A stretch of DNA of 64,000 nucleotides from Flavivirga amylovorans (GCF_030540875.1 NZ_JAUOEM010000001.1:992001-1056000), one strand, 5' to 3'; shown: positions 9,561 through 19,940, numbered from the stretch's first letter. Numbers and translations: made by a program. The notes: generated by a model not told the origin, from the letters alone.

Positions 9561-9747
9561 ACCAATGTAGGATTAGGAATGTTAAAGGACGTTTTTAATT
9601 AAGAACTATGACCGTCTTATATGAGGCGAACAATTTTTGCACCATTTTGAACTTATAATCGACTGCAAGTCTTTGCTTTCTTATGTAATTTTAAAAAAGC
9701 ATATCTAAGATTATCTAATTCCCAAATCGATTTTTTTTGTTGTTATT

Positions 9748-10329
9748 ATGAATAATCAATCAATTATATTAAATAGTGATAGAGTTTTAGTTGAACGTCT
9801 TAAAGATGGTGAAATAAAAGCTTTTGAAGAGTTATTTAATAAATATAATAAGAATCTATATGGTTTCGCATTGGGGTATTTAAAATCCCCAGTTGAAACA
9901 GAAGGAGTTGTTCAAGATGTTTTTTCTAAAGTTTGGGAAAAAAGAAGTTCTTTAAAACCAGAATGCAGTTTTAAGTCTTATATCTTCACTATAGCTTTTA
10001 ACTTTATAAAAAAGATATTTATAAAGAGAAATAAAATTAGAACATATTTAAATTCAAAAGAACAGTTAATTGATTTTGATCAATCGACCTTGGGGCAAAT
10101 TGATTATAATTTTATGATGGAACGAATTATGGAATTGATTTCAAAAATGCCTCCTCGTAGAAGAGAGACGTTTATAAAAAGTCGTTTTGATGGTCTTTCT
10201 GTTAAAGAAGTAGCAAAAGAAATGAATATTAGTCCAAAAACTGTAGAAAATCAAATTACTTCAGCTCTAAAGTTTATAAAAGCCAATTGGGACTATAAAC
10301 AAATAGACGAAAACGTACAAATAACATAA
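9748..10329 (+). CDS. ECF RNA polymerase sigma-70 factor
   Basis: A 193-residue extracytoplasmic-function sigma factor. Region 2 is seen in FNKYNKNLYGFALGYL and VQDVFSKVWEKRS (about residues 28-65). Region 4 is MPPRRRETFIKSRFDGLSV followed by the helix-turn-helix VAKEMNISPKTVENQI (about 131-170). The order sigma factor, FecR, SusC, SusD is the classic Bacteroidota trans-envelope signalling set. When the SusC plug/STN senses its glycan, FecR releases this factor and it directs RNA polymerase to the PUL promoters. Confidence 0.93.
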   Translation: MNNQSIILNSDRVLVERLKDGEIKAFEELFNKYNKNLYGFALGYLKSPVETEGVVQDVFSKVWEKRSSLKPECSFKSYIFTIAFNFIKKIFIKRNKIRTYLNSKEQLIDFDQSTLGQIDYNFMMERIMELISKMPPRRRETFIKSRFDGLSVKEVAKEMNISPKTVENQITSALKFIKANWDYKQIDENVQIT

Positions 10330-10418
10330 TTTTTTTCTAGATCAATAGGGGGATATTTGAGATTAAGGATATTATACTAGTATAATAGCTTTAGAGCTTT
10401 AAAGTTACATAGCTTTTA

Positions 10419-11459
10419 ATGAAACCAAATATTGATAAGAAAAAAATTACCAATTATTTCTCTGGAAATTATTCTGATGAAGATAGTTTGTATGTAGAAA
10501 AACTGTTCTGTGATGAAGAAATGGAAGCAGAATTGAAGGCATTTCTTGAGCAAAACTGGAATGAATATCAAAATCCACAAGAGTTGTATAAACATGAGTT
10601 AGATCATATTTTCCTCAGGCTTTATGATGAAATACAACGAAAAAAAAGTAACAGTTCACATAAAAAAATCTTTGTTAAAGTTTGGAAAGCGTATGCTCAC
10701 ATAGCAGCTATATTAATACTTCCAATAGCATTAATGTATACGTTGTATTTTAATGAAGTAAAAGTAGGATATACAAATGAGCCTTCTTATGCAGAAGTAA
10801 GTGCCCCTTTAGGATCTAGAGTTCAGTTTACGCTTCCAGATGGTAGTATAGGTTGGCTAAATAGTGGTTCTAAAATAAAATATCCAGTTGAGTTTGGGGA
10901 CACAAGAGATGTAGAATTAGTTGGAGAAGCTTGGTTTGACGTAAAAAAGAATCCTAATAAGCCTTTTAATGTCATGGCATCAAGTGTCAATATATCTGTT
11001 TTAGGGACGCAATTCAATGTTTCAGCCTATCAAAACGAAAAAGTAGATGTTGTTTTAGAAACAGGTAAAGTAAAGTTAAAACAACAGAATATAAGCGAAG
11101 AACTTGAGATGGTTCCTCAAGATAGAGTTGTTATAGATACTAAAGATAACAGTGTTAGTAAAACTAGGCTAGAAGAGGCTTATAAGTATTCTGGTTGGAA
11201 AGAAGGAAAGCTTATTTTTAGAAACGATCCTATTAATGAAGTCGCAAAAAGACTGGGTAGGTGGTATAATGTATCAGTTCATATAGAGAATAAAAACAAT
11301 AAAGATTTACGTTTAAGAGCCACGTTTGTGGACGAAGATATCGAAGAAGTGCTCCGCTTATTGAAGGTAAGTTTACCGATTGACTACAAAATAGGACATA
11401 GAGAAAAAGATAAAGACAACCAATTTCAAAAACGTAAAATAATGATTTCAATCCAATAG
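10419..11459 (+). CDS. FecR-family anti-sigma factor
   Basis: A 346-residue inner-membrane protein. It has an N-terminal cytosolic part of about 90 residues, one membrane span (AYAHIAAILILPIALMYTLY, about residues 94-113), then a periplasmic FecR domain with VSAPLGSRVQFTLPDGS, LNSGSKIKYP and VLGTQFNVSAY. The C-terminal DUF4974-type module contains GWKEGKLIFRNDPINEV and RLGRWYNVSV. It binds and restrains the ECF sigma factor encoded 89 bases upstream and talks to the STN domain of the SusC encoded downstream. Confidence 0.93.
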   Translation: MKPNIDKKKITNYFSGNYSDEDSLYVEKLFCDEEMEAELKAFLEQNWNEYQNPQELYKHELDHIFLRLYDEIQRKKSNSSHKKIFVKVWKAYAHIAAILILPIALMYTLYFNEVKVGYTNEPSYAEVSAPLGSRVQFTLPDGSIGWLNSGSKIKYPVEFGDTRDVELVGEAWFDVKKNPNKPFNVMASSVNISVLGTQFNVSAYQNEKVDVVLETGKVKLKQQNISEELEMVPQDRVVIDTKDNSVSKTRLEEAYKYSGWKEGKLIFRNDPINEVAKRLGRWYNVSVHIENKNNKDLRLRATFVDEDIEEVLRLLKVSLPIDYKIGHREKDKDNQFQKRKIMISIQ

Positions 11460-11522
11460 AAATAAACATAACCACAAACTAATTAAACAATATAAAGCCT
11501 ATGGTATAAATAAACTAAAAAA

Positions 11523-11553
11523 AACAGGAATGTGGTTGCAACACATCCCTGTT
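11523..11553 (+). terminator. Stem-loop between FecR and SusC genes (terminator or attenuator)
   Basis: AACAGGAATGTG and CACATCCCTGTT pair at 11 of 12 positions around a 7-base loop, in the 145-base gap before SusC. No long T run follows. It could end the sigma/anti-sigma transcript or reduce read-through into SusC; a separate SusC promoter would then lie in the last 50 bases. Confidence 0.45.
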
Positions 11554-11604
11554 ATAATGTATTAGCAGAGTTAACAAATTAAAAACTACTAAACAGACAA
11601 AATT

Positions 11605-14600
11605 ATGAAAAAAAACTCAGAACGGTGTGATTTTAAATCATATCGTATTAAAAATATCTTAAGAATTATGAAAATATCTGTATTCTTATTTTTTACAACG
11701 ATTACAAGTGTTTTTGCAAACGATTCATATTCTCAAGATAAGCGCTTGACATTAAACATGACCAATGTTAAATTGGGAGAAGTTTTTGATGTTATTGAGA
11801 ACAACAGCCAATTTTATTTTCTTATTAACCAAGACTTAATTGATGAAGATAGAATTGTGAGCATCAATGTAAAAAAGAAAAGGATAAGTAACATATTAAA
11901 TATATTGTTAAAGAACAAACAAATTGAATATGTTATTCACGATAAACAGATAGTTTTTACAAAACCTGGACATCGAAAATTAGAAAAGACACCAAATATG
12001 GGAGTTACATCTAATGGTTTTTCTACGAACATAGAAACGTCTCTTGTAAACATAAAAACAGCTCAAACCTATACTATTAAAGGAAGAGTAACAGACGCTA
12101 CTGAACAGCCACTTCCAGGAGTTAATGTTTTGGTAAAAAATACGAATGTTGGAACTCAAACCGATTTTGATGGAAATTATTCTCTCAATATCCCCCAAGG
12201 AGCTAGTCATCTGGTGTTTTCATATTTAGGACAGAGAACACAAGAAATTGCTATTACAGGTCAAACTGTTATTAATGTTGCTTTAGAGGAAGATACAGCG
12301 AGACTTGATGAGGTGGTAGTAATAGGTTATGGTACGGCCAAAAGAAGTGATCTTACAGGTTCTGTGGCTTCTATTTCTAGTGAAGATATTATGGAGCAAC
12401 CAAATAATGACATTGTAAGCTCATTGCAGGGTAGAGCAGCTGGTGTACAAATTTATACGGGAGATAGCTCTCCTGGTGGAGGTATAAGTATTAGGGTTCG
12501 AGGCACATCTACCATTACGGGTTCTACAGAACCATTATATATTATAGATGGTTTTCCTGTAAGTAGTTCCAATCGTGATATAAACATAGGCGGAGGTATT
12601 GGTGAAGGTCAAGCTGAAGGTAGTACGGTAAGTGATGTGTTTCCTAATGCATTATCTATGATTAATCCTGCAGATATTGCCAATATCGAAATATTAAAAG
12701 ATGCAGCAGCTACAGCTATTTACGGTAGTAGAGGTGCTAACGGTGTTATTATAATTACTACTAAAAGAGGACGTTCAGGAAAATCCAAATTGAGTGTTAA
12801 TTACTCGGTAGGTGTTAGTTCACTTGCTAATAAACTTAATAGACTTGATGGTAATCTAAGAGGACAGATAGATAATGAAAATGAAATCAGGGATGGTGCT
12901 GACCCAGCTGATGTTAGATGGAATGGCGCCGACGAATTTCACCCTATACCTGGAAATGCTGAATCGTTTGATTGGCAAGATATTGTATATAGGCAAGCAA
13001 TATCACAGAATGTGTCGCTTTCATTTAGTGGCGGGAATGAAAATACGAAGTATCTCTTATCAGCAAATGTAATTGATAAGGAAGGTATTATGAGAGAGAC
13101 TGGTTTTAAGGATTATCAGCTTAGAATGAATCTTGATAATGCCGTAGGGTCTTTCCTTAATTTAAAATCTAGTATATTGTTAAGTACTTCTGAAAGAAGG
13201 CAAGCCCCAGGTGCTGGTTCAGGTTTTGGTGCTAATGTGGTTAGAGACATTTTGAGTGCACATCCATTGATAAACCCAGAGTGGCGTGATCCAACTAATC
13301 CTGGAGTTTGGTACACAGATCCTTTAAGACAAGGTTCAGGTACTTTCTCTAATCCGCTTAAATTGTTACAGGATATTGATGATAAACTTATTAGAAATAG
13401 ATTACTGGGTAACATTTCGGCAACATTTAATTTAACAAAATCTTTAAAATTAGTCGGTAATGCCGGTATTGATTATTCGGATGGGACAAGAAAAATTTAC
13501 ACAAAGAGTAGTTTAACATTAAGTGGTTCTGTAGTAGAAGGAGGAGATGCTAGATTAAATACAAATGAATTAGTTCGTTCAAATGTGAATGCATATTTTG
13601 CATGGGACAATACGTTTAATGACCATAATTTTAATGCAGTAGTTGGAGCAGAAAACACAACCACAACGATCTCAAATGTGAATCTTTCTGCCAGAGGTTT
13701 TGCAACAGATGATTTATTAACAGAAAATTTTTCTGGTGGAAATTCAGAAACGTTCAATATAATTAATAATAAAAACAAAAGAGACCTTGTTGGTTTTTTT
13801 GGTAGATTAAATTATAATTATAAAAACAAATACTATGTAAGTTTAAATGCCAGACAAGATGGTTCTTCAGTATTTGGTCCTAAGAATAAATGGGGGTTTT
13901 TTCCTTCTGTAGCATTAGCATGGAAGCCTACTGAAGAAGCGTTTTTAAAAAACCAAGAGCTTATCTCTAATTTAAAAATGAGAGTAAGTATTGGGCAAAC
14001 TGGTAATGGGGATTTATCACCTTATTCTTCGCAAGGGCTATGGACTATTCGAAGTGATCGCTATAGTTTTGGTGGTCAAGCTGTAAACGGAGTTGAATTA
14101 TCTAGAATAGATAATGAAAATTTGAAATGGGAAACTACAACCCAATATAATATAGGTTTTGATGCAAGGTTCTTAAATAACAGGTATGGATTTTCCTTTG
14201 ATTATTATTTAAAAGATACAGAAGATTTAATATTGCCTGTTGTTATTCCCGAAACTTCTGGTTTTAGCAGTTCTATCCAAAATTTAGGTACGTTGAGGAA
14301 TAGAGGGTTGGAGTTTTCTGCAGATGCTGTGATACTTGAAGGTGATTTTCACTGGGACATTAACGCAAACATTAGTTTTCAAAAAGTGTTTGCAACAGAT
14401 GTTAAAGGAGGTACCAATATCGATCTCCGCACTGGTGATCCATATATAGAAGTTTTTGGTTTTCCTAGAAGAAATGGTCCGAGATTGTATGAAGGTCAAG
14501 ACGCAGGGCAGTTATATGGCTTTGTTAGGGGTGGTGTTTTTGCAGATCAAGCGGAAGCAGATGCTGCTCCTGATCAAATTAATGGTAATCAGGAAGGTTA

Positions 14601-15144
14601 TGTATGGTATCAGGATATAGATGGTAATGGGAGTATTGGTGATGAAGATCAAGTACCACTAGGTAAAATTACACCTGACTATTTTTATGGTTTTACCAAT
14701 CGTTTTAGCTATAAGAGTTTTGATTTGTCCGTGTTCTTTCAAGGTGTGCAAGGAAATTCAATCATTGCCTTCTATGGTGGTGATGCGGGTGATCCAAGGG
14801 AAGCGAATTTTTGGACACCAGATAATAGAATTACGAATACGCCTATTAATGCCAGTGTAAATGGTACATTAAACAGCTTTCAAACAACCGATAGGAGAGT
14901 ACAGGATGGTAGTTATTTAAGGCTTAAAAACATTAGATTAGGATATACATTGCCCCAAGACATAGGGATTTTTGGAGGTCTTAATATATTTTTAACTGCT
15001 ACAAACTTATGGACTAATACAGATTACAGAGGGTATAATCCAGATGTGAGTTCTGGTGGAGCCACTCCATTTAGTGAAGGGTTCGATACTGGAATTTATC
15101 CATTAGCCAAAGAGGTTACATTAGGCTTAAATTTTAACTTTTAA
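11605..15144 (+). CDS. SusC-like TonB-dependent outer-membrane receptor with STN domain
   Basis: A 1179-residue outer-membrane transporter that imports oligosaccharides with the SusD partner. It has a signal peptide (cleavage near VFANDSYSQ, about residue 45), then an STN domain (LTLNMTNVKLGEVFDVIENN, about 48-120). A CarboxypepD_reg-like domain follows (TIKGRVTDATEQPLPGVNV, about 150-230), then the TonB-box region DEVVVIGYGTAKRSDLTGSV, the plug (VRGTSTITGSTEPLYIIDGF, LKDAAATAIYGSRGANGVI) and a large barrel ending in LGLNFNF. The STN domain fits the sigma/FecR pair upstream, with which it forms a signalling receptor. An inner Met at residue 22 would also leave a usable signal peptide. Confidence 0.96.
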   Translation: MKKNSERCDFKSYRIKNILRIMKISVFLFFTTITSVFANDSYSQDKRLTLNMTNVKLGEVFDVIENNSQFYFLINQDLIDEDRIVSINVKKKRISNILNILLKNKQIEYVIHDKQIVFTKPGHRKLEKTPNMGVTSNGFSTNIETSLVNIKTAQTYTIKGRVTDATEQPLPGVNVLVKNTNVGTQTDFDGNYSLNIPQGASHLVFSYLGQRTQEIAITGQTVINVALEEDTARLDEVVVIGYGTAKRSDLTGSVASISSEDIMEQPNNDIVSSLQGRAAGVQIYTGDSSPGGGISIRVRGTSTITGSTEPLYIIDGFPVSSSNRDINIGGGIGEGQAEGSTVSDVFPNALSMINPADIANIEILKDAAATAIYGSRGANGVIIITTKRGRSGKSKLSVNYSVGVSSLANKLNRLDGNLRGQIDNENEIRDGADPADVRWNGADEFHPIPGNAESFDWQDIVYRQAISQNVSLSFSGGNENTKYLLSANVIDKEGIMRETGFKDYQLRMNLDNAVGSFLNLKSSILLSTSERRQAPGAGSGFGANVVRDILSAHPLINPEWRDPTNPGVWYTDPLRQGSGTFSNPLKLLQDIDDKLIRNRLLGNISATFNLTKSLKLVGNAGIDYSDGTRKIYTKSSLTLSGSVVEGGDARLNTNELVRSNVNAYFAWDNTFNDHNFNAVVGAENTTTTISNVNLSARGFATDDLLTENFSGGNSETFNIINNKNKRDLVGFFGRLNYNYKNKYYVSLNARQDGSSVFGPKNKWGFFPSVALAWKPTEEAFLKNQELISNLKMRVSIGQTGNGDLSPYSSQGLWTIRSDRYSFGGQAVNGVELSRIDNENLKWETTTQYNIGFDARFLNNRYGFSFDYYLKDTEDLILPVVIPETSGFSSSIQNLGTLRNRGLEFSADAVILEGDFHWDINANISFQKVFATDVKGGTNIDLRTGDPYIEVFGFPRRNGPRLYEGQDAGQLYGFVRGGVFADQAEADAAPDQINGNQEGYVWYQDIDGNGSIGDEDQVPLGKITPDYFYGFTNRFSYKSFDLSVFFQGVQGNSIIAFYGGDAGDPREANFWTPDNRITNTPINASVNGTLNSFQTTDRRVQDGSYLRLKNIRLGYTLPQDIGIFGGLNIFLTATNLWTNTDYRGYNPDVSSGGATPFSEGFDTGIYPLAKEVTLGLNFNF

Positions 15145-15156
15145 ATGTATTTTATC

Positions 15157-16776
15157 ATGAAAAAAACATATATATATTCAATTGTTTTAATGGCTTTCGT
15201 CTTTTTTACAACAAGTTGTGAAGATAAATTAGAGGAAGAGTTGTTTAACAGTTATGGATCTTCAAATTTTCCTACGAATGAGACTGCAGAAATATTATTG
15301 GCAGAAGCTTATGCAGATTATGCGAGAGCATATAATAATCATAGAATGGGCTGGGCTATTGAAATGCCCACACCTGCCATGCAGTATAGATCACGTAGAT
15401 CGTTACAACTAGTAAGACATAATCTGTCTACTTGGACTTGGAGTACTCAATTTGCTGATCCTGCATATTTTGAAATGTTAACCACCATTTTTTTTGGTGT
15501 TCGTACGGCTAATGATGCCATTGGTTTGATCTCTACTTTAGAAACAGACAATATAGAAAGAAGGGATGCTATGGTTGCAGAAGCAAAGGTGCTAAGGGCT
15601 TTGGCTTATTTTAATATGGTACGTTTATGGGGAGGTATGCCCATTATAGATAAAGCACAAACCCTTGATGATGATCTGTTCCCGGCTAGAGCTTCCATTC
15701 CTGAGACCTATGCCTTTATTGTACAAGGGTTACAAGAAGCTATTCCGGATTTGCCAACACGAAGCGGGTATATGGCACAAGGTATTCCTGCTGGTCACAT
15801 AACCAAAGGAGTTGCACAGGGAATCTTGGCTAAAGTGTATCTAACTATGGCTGGTGATCCTTTAGGTGACGCATCCAACCTTCAAGAAGCTAGAAACCTT
15901 TTAGAAGCAATTATAAACTCTGGTGAATGGGGGCTTGTACAGTCTGCTACACCTTATAAAGACCTTTGGGACTGGCAAAATGAATTTAATAATGAGCGTA
16001 TGTTCGATATCCAAAAAGAGAGTCAAGGACGTACTACAGGACAAAATTTAAGGATGATATTCGGGTATATGACCCCACCTTTAGTGTCCGAAGATATCTG
16101 GGCATCAGGTGCCAACCCTAACTCTCGTGGAGCAGGTTTGGATGGTATCCCGCCAGAGTATGCTAAATGGTATGAGTCTCACGATTCTGGACCAAGGTAT
16201 CAATGGACTATAGTTACAGAATTTATCGCCCAAAGTAATTTTGGTAAATTTAGGGCAGGAGATTTATATCATATGGAAGATGGCAGGGATGGCCAGGCGC
16301 ATATTGGTAAATATCGCGCGTTAGGTGCAGAGCTGGAAGATAGGTTTTACTGTCCAAACAATTTCCCTGTACTTAGATATGCAGATATTTTGTTGATGCA
16401 CTCTGAAGTGACCAATGAGTTGGGCGCTGCAGATTATACAGGGATTAATGCCACAAGAGAAAGGGCTGGCCTTCCTGCATTATCAGGATTGTCGCAAGAT
16501 GACTTTAGGGATGCTGTATTTCTAGAAAGGGAATTAGAATTAGCCTATGAGCAAAATTTACTGTTTGACATGAGGAGAAGAGGATTTGCCTATTGTCAAA
16601 GTAGGTTGAATGGATTTTTTCAACCCAATCAGAATGAAACGTCTCCAGGTGCAGGTGATGGTTATCAAGTAGATTATTCAATTACGAATCTTACAGAGCC
16701 ACACAGGATGTTATACCCTTATCCACCACGGGAATTAGCTTCTAATCCGAATTTAGAACAGAACCCTGGTTACTAG
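15157..16776 (+). CDS. SusD/RagB-like outer-membrane glycan-binding lipoprotein
   Basis: A 539-residue surface lipoprotein that forms the lid on the SusC channel and binds the glycan. The signal ends in the lipobox FFTTSC with Cys21. SusD hallmarks are AEAKVLRALAYFNMVRLWGG, AKVYLTMAGDP, RYADILLMHSEVTNELG and the end region LNPNLEQNPGY-type tail (seen as LASNPNLEQNPGY). I chose the ATG at 15157 because it gives the usual MKK start; an ATG at 15145, directly after the SusC stop, adds four residues. The tight spacing to SusC shows an operon. Confidence 0.94.
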   Translation: MKKTYIYSIVLMAFVFFTTSCEDKLEEELFNSYGSSNFPTNETAEILLAEAYADYARAYNNHRMGWAIEMPTPAMQYRSRRSLQLVRHNLSTWTWSTQFADPAYFEMLTTIFFGVRTANDAIGLISTLETDNIERRDAMVAEAKVLRALAYFNMVRLWGGMPIIDKAQTLDDDLFPARASIPETYAFIVQGLQEAIPDLPTRSGYMAQGIPAGHITKGVAQGILAKVYLTMAGDPLGDASNLQEARNLLEAIINSGEWGLVQSATPYKDLWDWQNEFNNERMFDIQKESQGRTTGQNLRMIFGYMTPPLVSEDIWASGANPNSRGAGLDGIPPEYAKWYESHDSGPRYQWTIVTEFIAQSNFGKFRAGDLYHMEDGRDGQAHIGKYRALGAELEDRFYCPNNFPVLRYADILLMHSEVTNELGAADYTGINATRERAGLPALSGLSQDDFRDAVFLERELELAYEQNLLFDMRRRGFAYCQSRLNGFFQPNQNETSPGAGDGYQVDYSITNLTEPHRMLYPYPPRELASNPNLEQNPGY

Positions 16777-16803
16777 AAAAAAAAATTTGGTAATTTAACT
16801 TAA

Positions 16804-16842
16804 AAAAAAGAGTTGTATACATACTAGTTGCAACTCTTTTTT
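16804..16842 (+). terminator. Strong intrinsic terminator after SusCD
   Basis: AAAAAAGAGTTG pairs with CAACTCTTTTTT around a 15-base loop, and the descending arm ends in a T run. It lies 28 bases after the SusD stop and closes the SusCD transcript, implying a separate promoter for the GH95 gene downstream. Confidence 0.8.
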
Positions 16843-17075
16843 AATAAAAATTCTAAAGAAGGCAACCTGTGTTCTTTAGTAGAATTGAGAATAAGGTTTT
16901 GTATTTAAGAGTGAATTTTACCAGTATAAGGAGTGATTCTTAAAATATAGATTAATTACTGACTTGGTTTATTGTAAATCTTATGACTTTATGCAAACCT
17001 AATAAGAAGAGACTATTTTGAGTTTAATAATTCAAAAAAGCATAGGCAATAATTAATTTAATTTGAAAATGACAA

Positions 17076-19415
17076 ATGAGATTAAAAGTTATATTATACT
17101 TTGTTTTAATAGTAAGCTGTTCGCCAAAAAAAAATGCCAATAAGCAATTGGAGCTAAAATTATGGTACAAACAACCTGCAACTATTTGGGAGGAGGCTTT
17201 ATCAATTGGTAATGGTAGGTTGGGCGCTATGGTTTATGGTGTACCGTCATCAGATACTATTCAATTTAATGAAGATACGTTTTGGGCAGGTGGGCCGGAT
17301 ACGTTTACAAAACCTGAAACATACAAAGTGTTACCGGAAATAAGGCAGTTGGTTTTTGATGGAAAATATAAAGAAGCCCAGAATCTTGTCAATGAAAAGT
17401 TTATAGGGCCTAAAATGATGCCTTTTTTGCCAATGGGAGATTTAGTGCTGGATATTAAAGGGCATGAAAACTATTCAAATTACAGGAGGGAACTTGATTT
17501 ACGAACAGCAATAACTAAAGTTGAGTACGATGTTGATGATACTAAATTTACTCGTGAAGTTTTTGTTTCGTTTAGGAAACAAGCTATTATTGTTCATATG
17601 GAAGCCATAGGAACAAAAAAAATGGATTTTACAGTTTCTTTTGCGAATGATTTAGACGCCAAGTCTGAAGCTATTGATAATTCAACACTAAAGCTTTCCG
17701 GAAAAGCCCCAACCATTAATGGACGCGAAGGTAAAGTAACCTTTGCCTCTCTTTTGAAAATTAGAAATCATTCTGGAACAAATGAGATTCAGGGATCCAG
17801 CATAGTTGTAAATAACGCATCATCTGTTGATTTAATTCTGGTTGCAGCTACAAATTTTAGATCCTATAATGACTTATCGCGTAACCCCGATCTTATGTGT
17901 GAGCTTTATCATAGTGAGATGGAATTAGAAAGCTATGATCAGATAAAATATGACCATATTGATAAACATCAGGAATTATTTAATCGTGTGGAATTTAAGT
18001 TGCCTGAAACAAAAAACTCAGACTTACCAACAAACGAAAGGCTCGAATTATTTCAAAACTTTCCAGATCCCAGTTTGGTAGCATTGTATTATCAGTTTGG
18101 TAGATATTTACTAATGAGTAGTTCTAGGCCAGCTGGTCAGCCTGCAAATTTGCAAGGCTTGTGGAATAATAAAATTTTACTACCGCAGGACAGTAAGTAC
18201 AATGCAAATATCAATTTCGAAATGAATTATTGGGCTGCTAATTCTGCTAATCTTAGAGAATGCGCCATGCCTCTCTATACATTTGTTAGAGATTTGTCTG
18301 AAACTGGAAAAATCACAGCAAAAAATAATTATAATGCCAACGGATGGGTACTTCATCACTATACCGATATTTGGCGATCAACATACCCTATTGATGGGAC
18401 TGCTTGGGGTATTTGGCCGATAAGAGGCGCTTGGTTGTGTACCTATTTATGGGAGTACTATCAATATTCATTAGACGAAAATTTTTTAAAGCTTTTTTAC
18501 CCGGTTATAAAAGAATCCGCTCAATTTTTTGTAGAAACGCTTGTAGAGCATCCGGAAAAAGGCTGGTTGGTTACGTGTCCAACAGTATCTTCAGAAAATA
18601 GGCTTTTTGATGAGAACATTAGTATCTGTGGAGGATCTTTTATAGATAACCAACTTTTAAGAGATTTATTTAAGAGTTGCATTCAAGCCTCAGAAATTTT
18701 AGGAATAGATAAAGAGTTTGCAGATACTTTAAAGGCCACCATTGTTCGTTTAGGACCTAATCAAATTGTAAAAGACGGTTATCTACAGGAATGCTTAGAG
18801 GACAGAGATATGAATATTCCAGAATTGAAACATAAGCATGTGAGTCATTTATATGGTCTTTTTCCAGGAAATCAGTTTACTAAAGAAGATACACCTGAAT
18901 TATGGGAGGCTTGCAGGAAATCACTCGAAATGCAAGGAGATGAAGGCACAGGGAGTTCATTAGCATGGAAAATAAATTTATGGGCACATTTATATAATGG
19001 TAACCAGGCTTATATGCTTTTTAAAAAGTTACTTAAACCAACAAAATTTGGAGAACATGGTATCTCTGAAGGGACTTATCCAAACTTGTTTAATGCTAAT
19101 TCTTCTTTTCAAATGGATGGAAATTTAGGCGCAGTTTCGGGAATAAATGAAATGCTATTACAAAATCGCAAGGATGAGATTATTCTATTGCCTGCACTAC
19201 CATCAGAATGGGGAAAAGGAAGTATAGAAGGGATTCGTGCAAAAGGCGGATTCGAAGTTTCTATTGTGTGGAAAGAAGGAAAGCTTACCGCAGTAAGAAT
19301 AATGTCAAAGAAAGGTAAACAATGTAATTTGAAATATGGTAAAAAAACATTTCAATTGGAAACCATAGCAGGGAAACATTATTTACTTGATGGTGATTTT
19401 CAAGTAAGAAAATAG
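17076..19415 (+). CDS. GH95 alpha-L-fucosidase (or alpha-L-galactosidase), lipoprotein
   Basis: A 779-residue lipoprotein (signal ending LIVSC, Cys15). The N-terminal GH95/GH65-type sandwich is clear: LWYKQPATIWEEALSIGNGR and QFNEDTFWAGGP. In the helical barrel, N378 and N380 in NANINFEMNYW match the Asn pair that activates water in Bifidobacterium AfcA. Glu572 in LQECLEDRD matches the catalytic acid, and Asp681 in FQMDGNLGA matches the fourth conserved residue. GH95 inverts alpha-1,2-fucosides and some related alpha-L-galactosides. Length and motif spacing are normal. It is the first gene of the degradative block, after the SusCD terminator. Confidence 0.93.
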   Translation: MRLKVILYFVLIVSCSPKKNANKQLELKLWYKQPATIWEEALSIGNGRLGAMVYGVPSSDTIQFNEDTFWAGGPDTFTKPETYKVLPEIRQLVFDGKYKEAQNLVNEKFIGPKMMPFLPMGDLVLDIKGHENYSNYRRELDLRTAITKVEYDVDDTKFTREVFVSFRKQAIIVHMEAIGTKKMDFTVSFANDLDAKSEAIDNSTLKLSGKAPTINGREGKVTFASLLKIRNHSGTNEIQGSSIVVNNASSVDLILVAATNFRSYNDLSRNPDLMCELYHSEMELESYDQIKYDHIDKHQELFNRVEFKLPETKNSDLPTNERLELFQNFPDPSLVALYYQFGRYLLMSSSRPAGQPANLQGLWNNKILLPQDSKYNANINFEMNYWAANSANLRECAMPLYTFVRDLSETGKITAKNNYNANGWVLHHYTDIWRSTYPIDGTAWGIWPIRGAWLCTYLWEYYQYSLDENFLKLFYPVIKESAQFFVETLVEHPEKGWLVTCPTVSSENRLFDENISICGGSFIDNQLLRDLFKSCIQASEILGIDKEFADTLKATIVRLGPNQIVKDGYLQECLEDRDMNIPELKHKHVSHLYGLFPGNQFTKEDTPELWEACRKSLEMQGDEGTGSSLAWKINLWAHLYNGNQAYMLFKKLLKPTKFGEHGISEGTYPNLFNANSSFQMDGNLGAVSGINEMLLQNRKDEIILLPALPSEWGKGSIEGIRAKGGFEVSIVWKEGKLTAVRIMSKKGKQCNLKYGKKTFQLETIAGKHYLLDGDFQVRK

Positions 19416-19533
19416 ATTGTTTTACGGTCTCTTTAAATGTATTAATCTGGATGGACTTATAACAAAGTCAGGGTATAATTAAAAAACTAAGTACCTTAAA
19501 GGTGCTTAAAAAAATAGTTGTTAGTTTAGTTTA

Positions 19534-19569
19534 AAATGGGGTTTGGTTCATAACAGGCCTCATTTTTTT
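19534..19569 (+). terminator. Candidate terminator after GH95
   Basis: AAATGGGG pairs with CCTCATTT at 7 of 8 positions around a 20-base loop, and the descending arm runs directly into seven T residues. It is 118 bases after the GH95 stop. Confidence 0.55.
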
Positions 19570-19814
19570 AATAGAATTTGATTTATATTTTTAATGTGGA
19601 GAATACGTATCCTCTTTATTCAAAATAAGCCACTAGTTGATGGTACCTTTTTCTTCAAAAAAATCAATAATTATTGCGGGAAGCCTAAATGGATTATCTG
19701 TAAAAAATAATCTTTTTTTCTTATCAGTATAACTTTTTTAAAGAATATAGTCCAGTATTTTAGTGGAAATATCTATCTGTGTTTAGGCTTTTGAATATTA
19801 ATTTTAAAAAAATA

Positions 19815-19940
19815 ATGAATCATATTTTTGATGACATACCTGGAATTCTGTGGAAATGGGAACAGATTTCTGACGGGCTTGAAGTTGTGCTGCCAAAAGA
19901 CCGTCCGTTTAAAGAGGCATATTGTTTAAGAATTCAATAA
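19815..19940 (+). pseudogene. C-terminal remnant of a GH29 alpha-L-fucosidase
   Basis: A 41-codon frame ends in a stop at 19938-19940. Its tail DGLEVVLPKDRPFKEAYCLRI is the classic GH29 C-terminal sandwich strand; the intact GH29 at 22292 ends with the related DGLRITMPDKKPCDNAYTF. Preceding it, ILWKWEQISDG matches the WEQHPDG stretch of the same neighbour. Nothing upstream encodes the barrel, so most of the gene is gone. The stop codon touches the first possible ATG of the phosphoesterase gene, showing that the two genes were once adjacent. Found by reading; too short for automatic gene calling. Confidence 0.72.
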
